Origin: Bacteroidales bacterium UBA3868
Lineage (GTDB): Bacteria; Bacteroidota; Bacteroidia; Bacteroidales; WCHB1-69
Reading direction: 5' to 3'
DNA length: 16,127 bases
NCBI GenBank assembly: GCA_002392325.1
Contig: DGGS01000060.1
Location: 1-16,127, forward strand
Each line of letters begins with the position of its first letter. The stretch's first letter is position 1. The notes under the pieces were generated by a model. It had not been told where the DNA came from. It did not search any database and saw nothing but the letters and a program-made list of their open reading frames with translations. The translations under genes were made by a program, and so were the position numbers. Shown here piece by piece: positions 15,941 to 16,127 of this stretch.

Positions 15941-16127
15941 TTAATTTTCAATCGTAATCTGATGGTTGCGAATTTCACAGTGAAGGTCACAGCCCATCCG
16001 GATGGCACGGTTGTCGGACTCATGACCAGCAGGGAAATTGAAAATCACCGGAAAGTCATACTTCGCACAATGCTCGGCAACGATCTCAGCGGCGGTTTTG
16101 CCGTAAGGGATGGTATTGTCATGCATA
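15941..16127 (-). CDS. Peptidase S66 family LD-carboxypeptidase, C-terminal fragment (5' end outside window)
   Basis: Only the last 61 residues are visible. They match the C-terminal end of S66 serine peptidases (LdcA/MccF type), which in the LdcA branch cleave the terminal D-Ala from murein tetrapeptides during cytoplasmic peptidoglycan recycling. Diagnostic features are MHDNTIPYGKTAAEIV, then YDFPVIFNFPAGHESDN, where the His in the GH pair is the expected third member of the Ser-Glu-His triad. The visible first Met is internal: family members normally have the M-x-DN-x-(I/V)-P-(F/Y)-G-K segment near the end of a protein of about 300 residues. TAA is at 15943-15941, 5 bases before the acyltransferase start. 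Whether it is a murein recycling enzyme or a MccF-like immunity peptidase cannot be told from this piece. Confidence 0.8.
   Translation of the reverse strand, partial: MHDNTIPYGKTAAEIVAEHCAKYDFPVIFNFPAGHESDNRAIRMGCDLHCEIRNHQITIEN

Overview
The window looks like chromosomal DNA from a member of the Bacteroidota, most likely the Bacteroidales. Two very large genes encode proteins with a signal peptide and a type IX secretion system (T9SS) type A C-terminal sorting domain. No Shine-Dalgarno-like sequence is apparent before either start, both starts sit in the same AT-rich leader, and TAnnTTTG promoter elements of the Bacteroidota kind lie upstream. No mobile element, RNA gene or CRISPR array was seen, and no stretch over 300 bases lacks a gene.

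Layout, left to right. (1) Positions 1-1236 are the C-terminal part of secA, the Sec translocase motor, entering from outside the window. (2) A GT4-type glycosyltransferase gene (1236-2345) starts inside the secA stop codon (TAATG), so the two are probably co-transcribed and translationally coupled. (3) Two consecutive giant surface-protein genes follow: 2443-7842 (1799 aa) and 8032-15300 (2422 aa). Each has its own candidate promoter, signal peptide, sorting domain and downstream hairpin. (4) After a shared bidirectional terminator, a minus-strand pair encodes an S66-type LD-carboxypeptidase (C-terminal end only) and a PlsC-like acyltransferase, 5 bases apart.

The giant proteins are mosaics of beta-sandwich binding modules with no recognisable enzyme domain. 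Protein A (2443-7842) is: signal, a GDGWNG-motif domain, four FN3 plus choice-of-anchor-J/cleaved-adhesin-like units, then FN3-CUB-FN3-CUB-FN3 and the sorting domain. Protein B (8032-15300) is: signal, an FN3 domain interrupted by about 175 residues, then a super-repeat of FN3, a roughly 175-residue 'Y-module' (three copies, which I cannot name), FN3 and J modules, ending in FN3-CUB-FN3 and the sorting domain. The FN3-CUB-FN3-sorting tail is shared by both proteins, so they are tandem paralogues or share a shuffled tail.

How the genes may fit together is partly inference. SecA drives Sec export, the first step for T9SS cargo. The two giants are predicted T9SS cargo exposed on the cell surface or released, as adhesins or ligand-binding scaffolds. 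The glycosyltransferase could decorate an envelope glycan or the cargo, which carries many Bacteroidota-type O-glycosylation motifs. The S66 peptidase and acyltransferase are envelope housekeeping functions, and nothing visible ties them to the giants. The most novel-looking material is the Y-module, the nested FN3 insertion and the tandem giant-adhesin arrangement.
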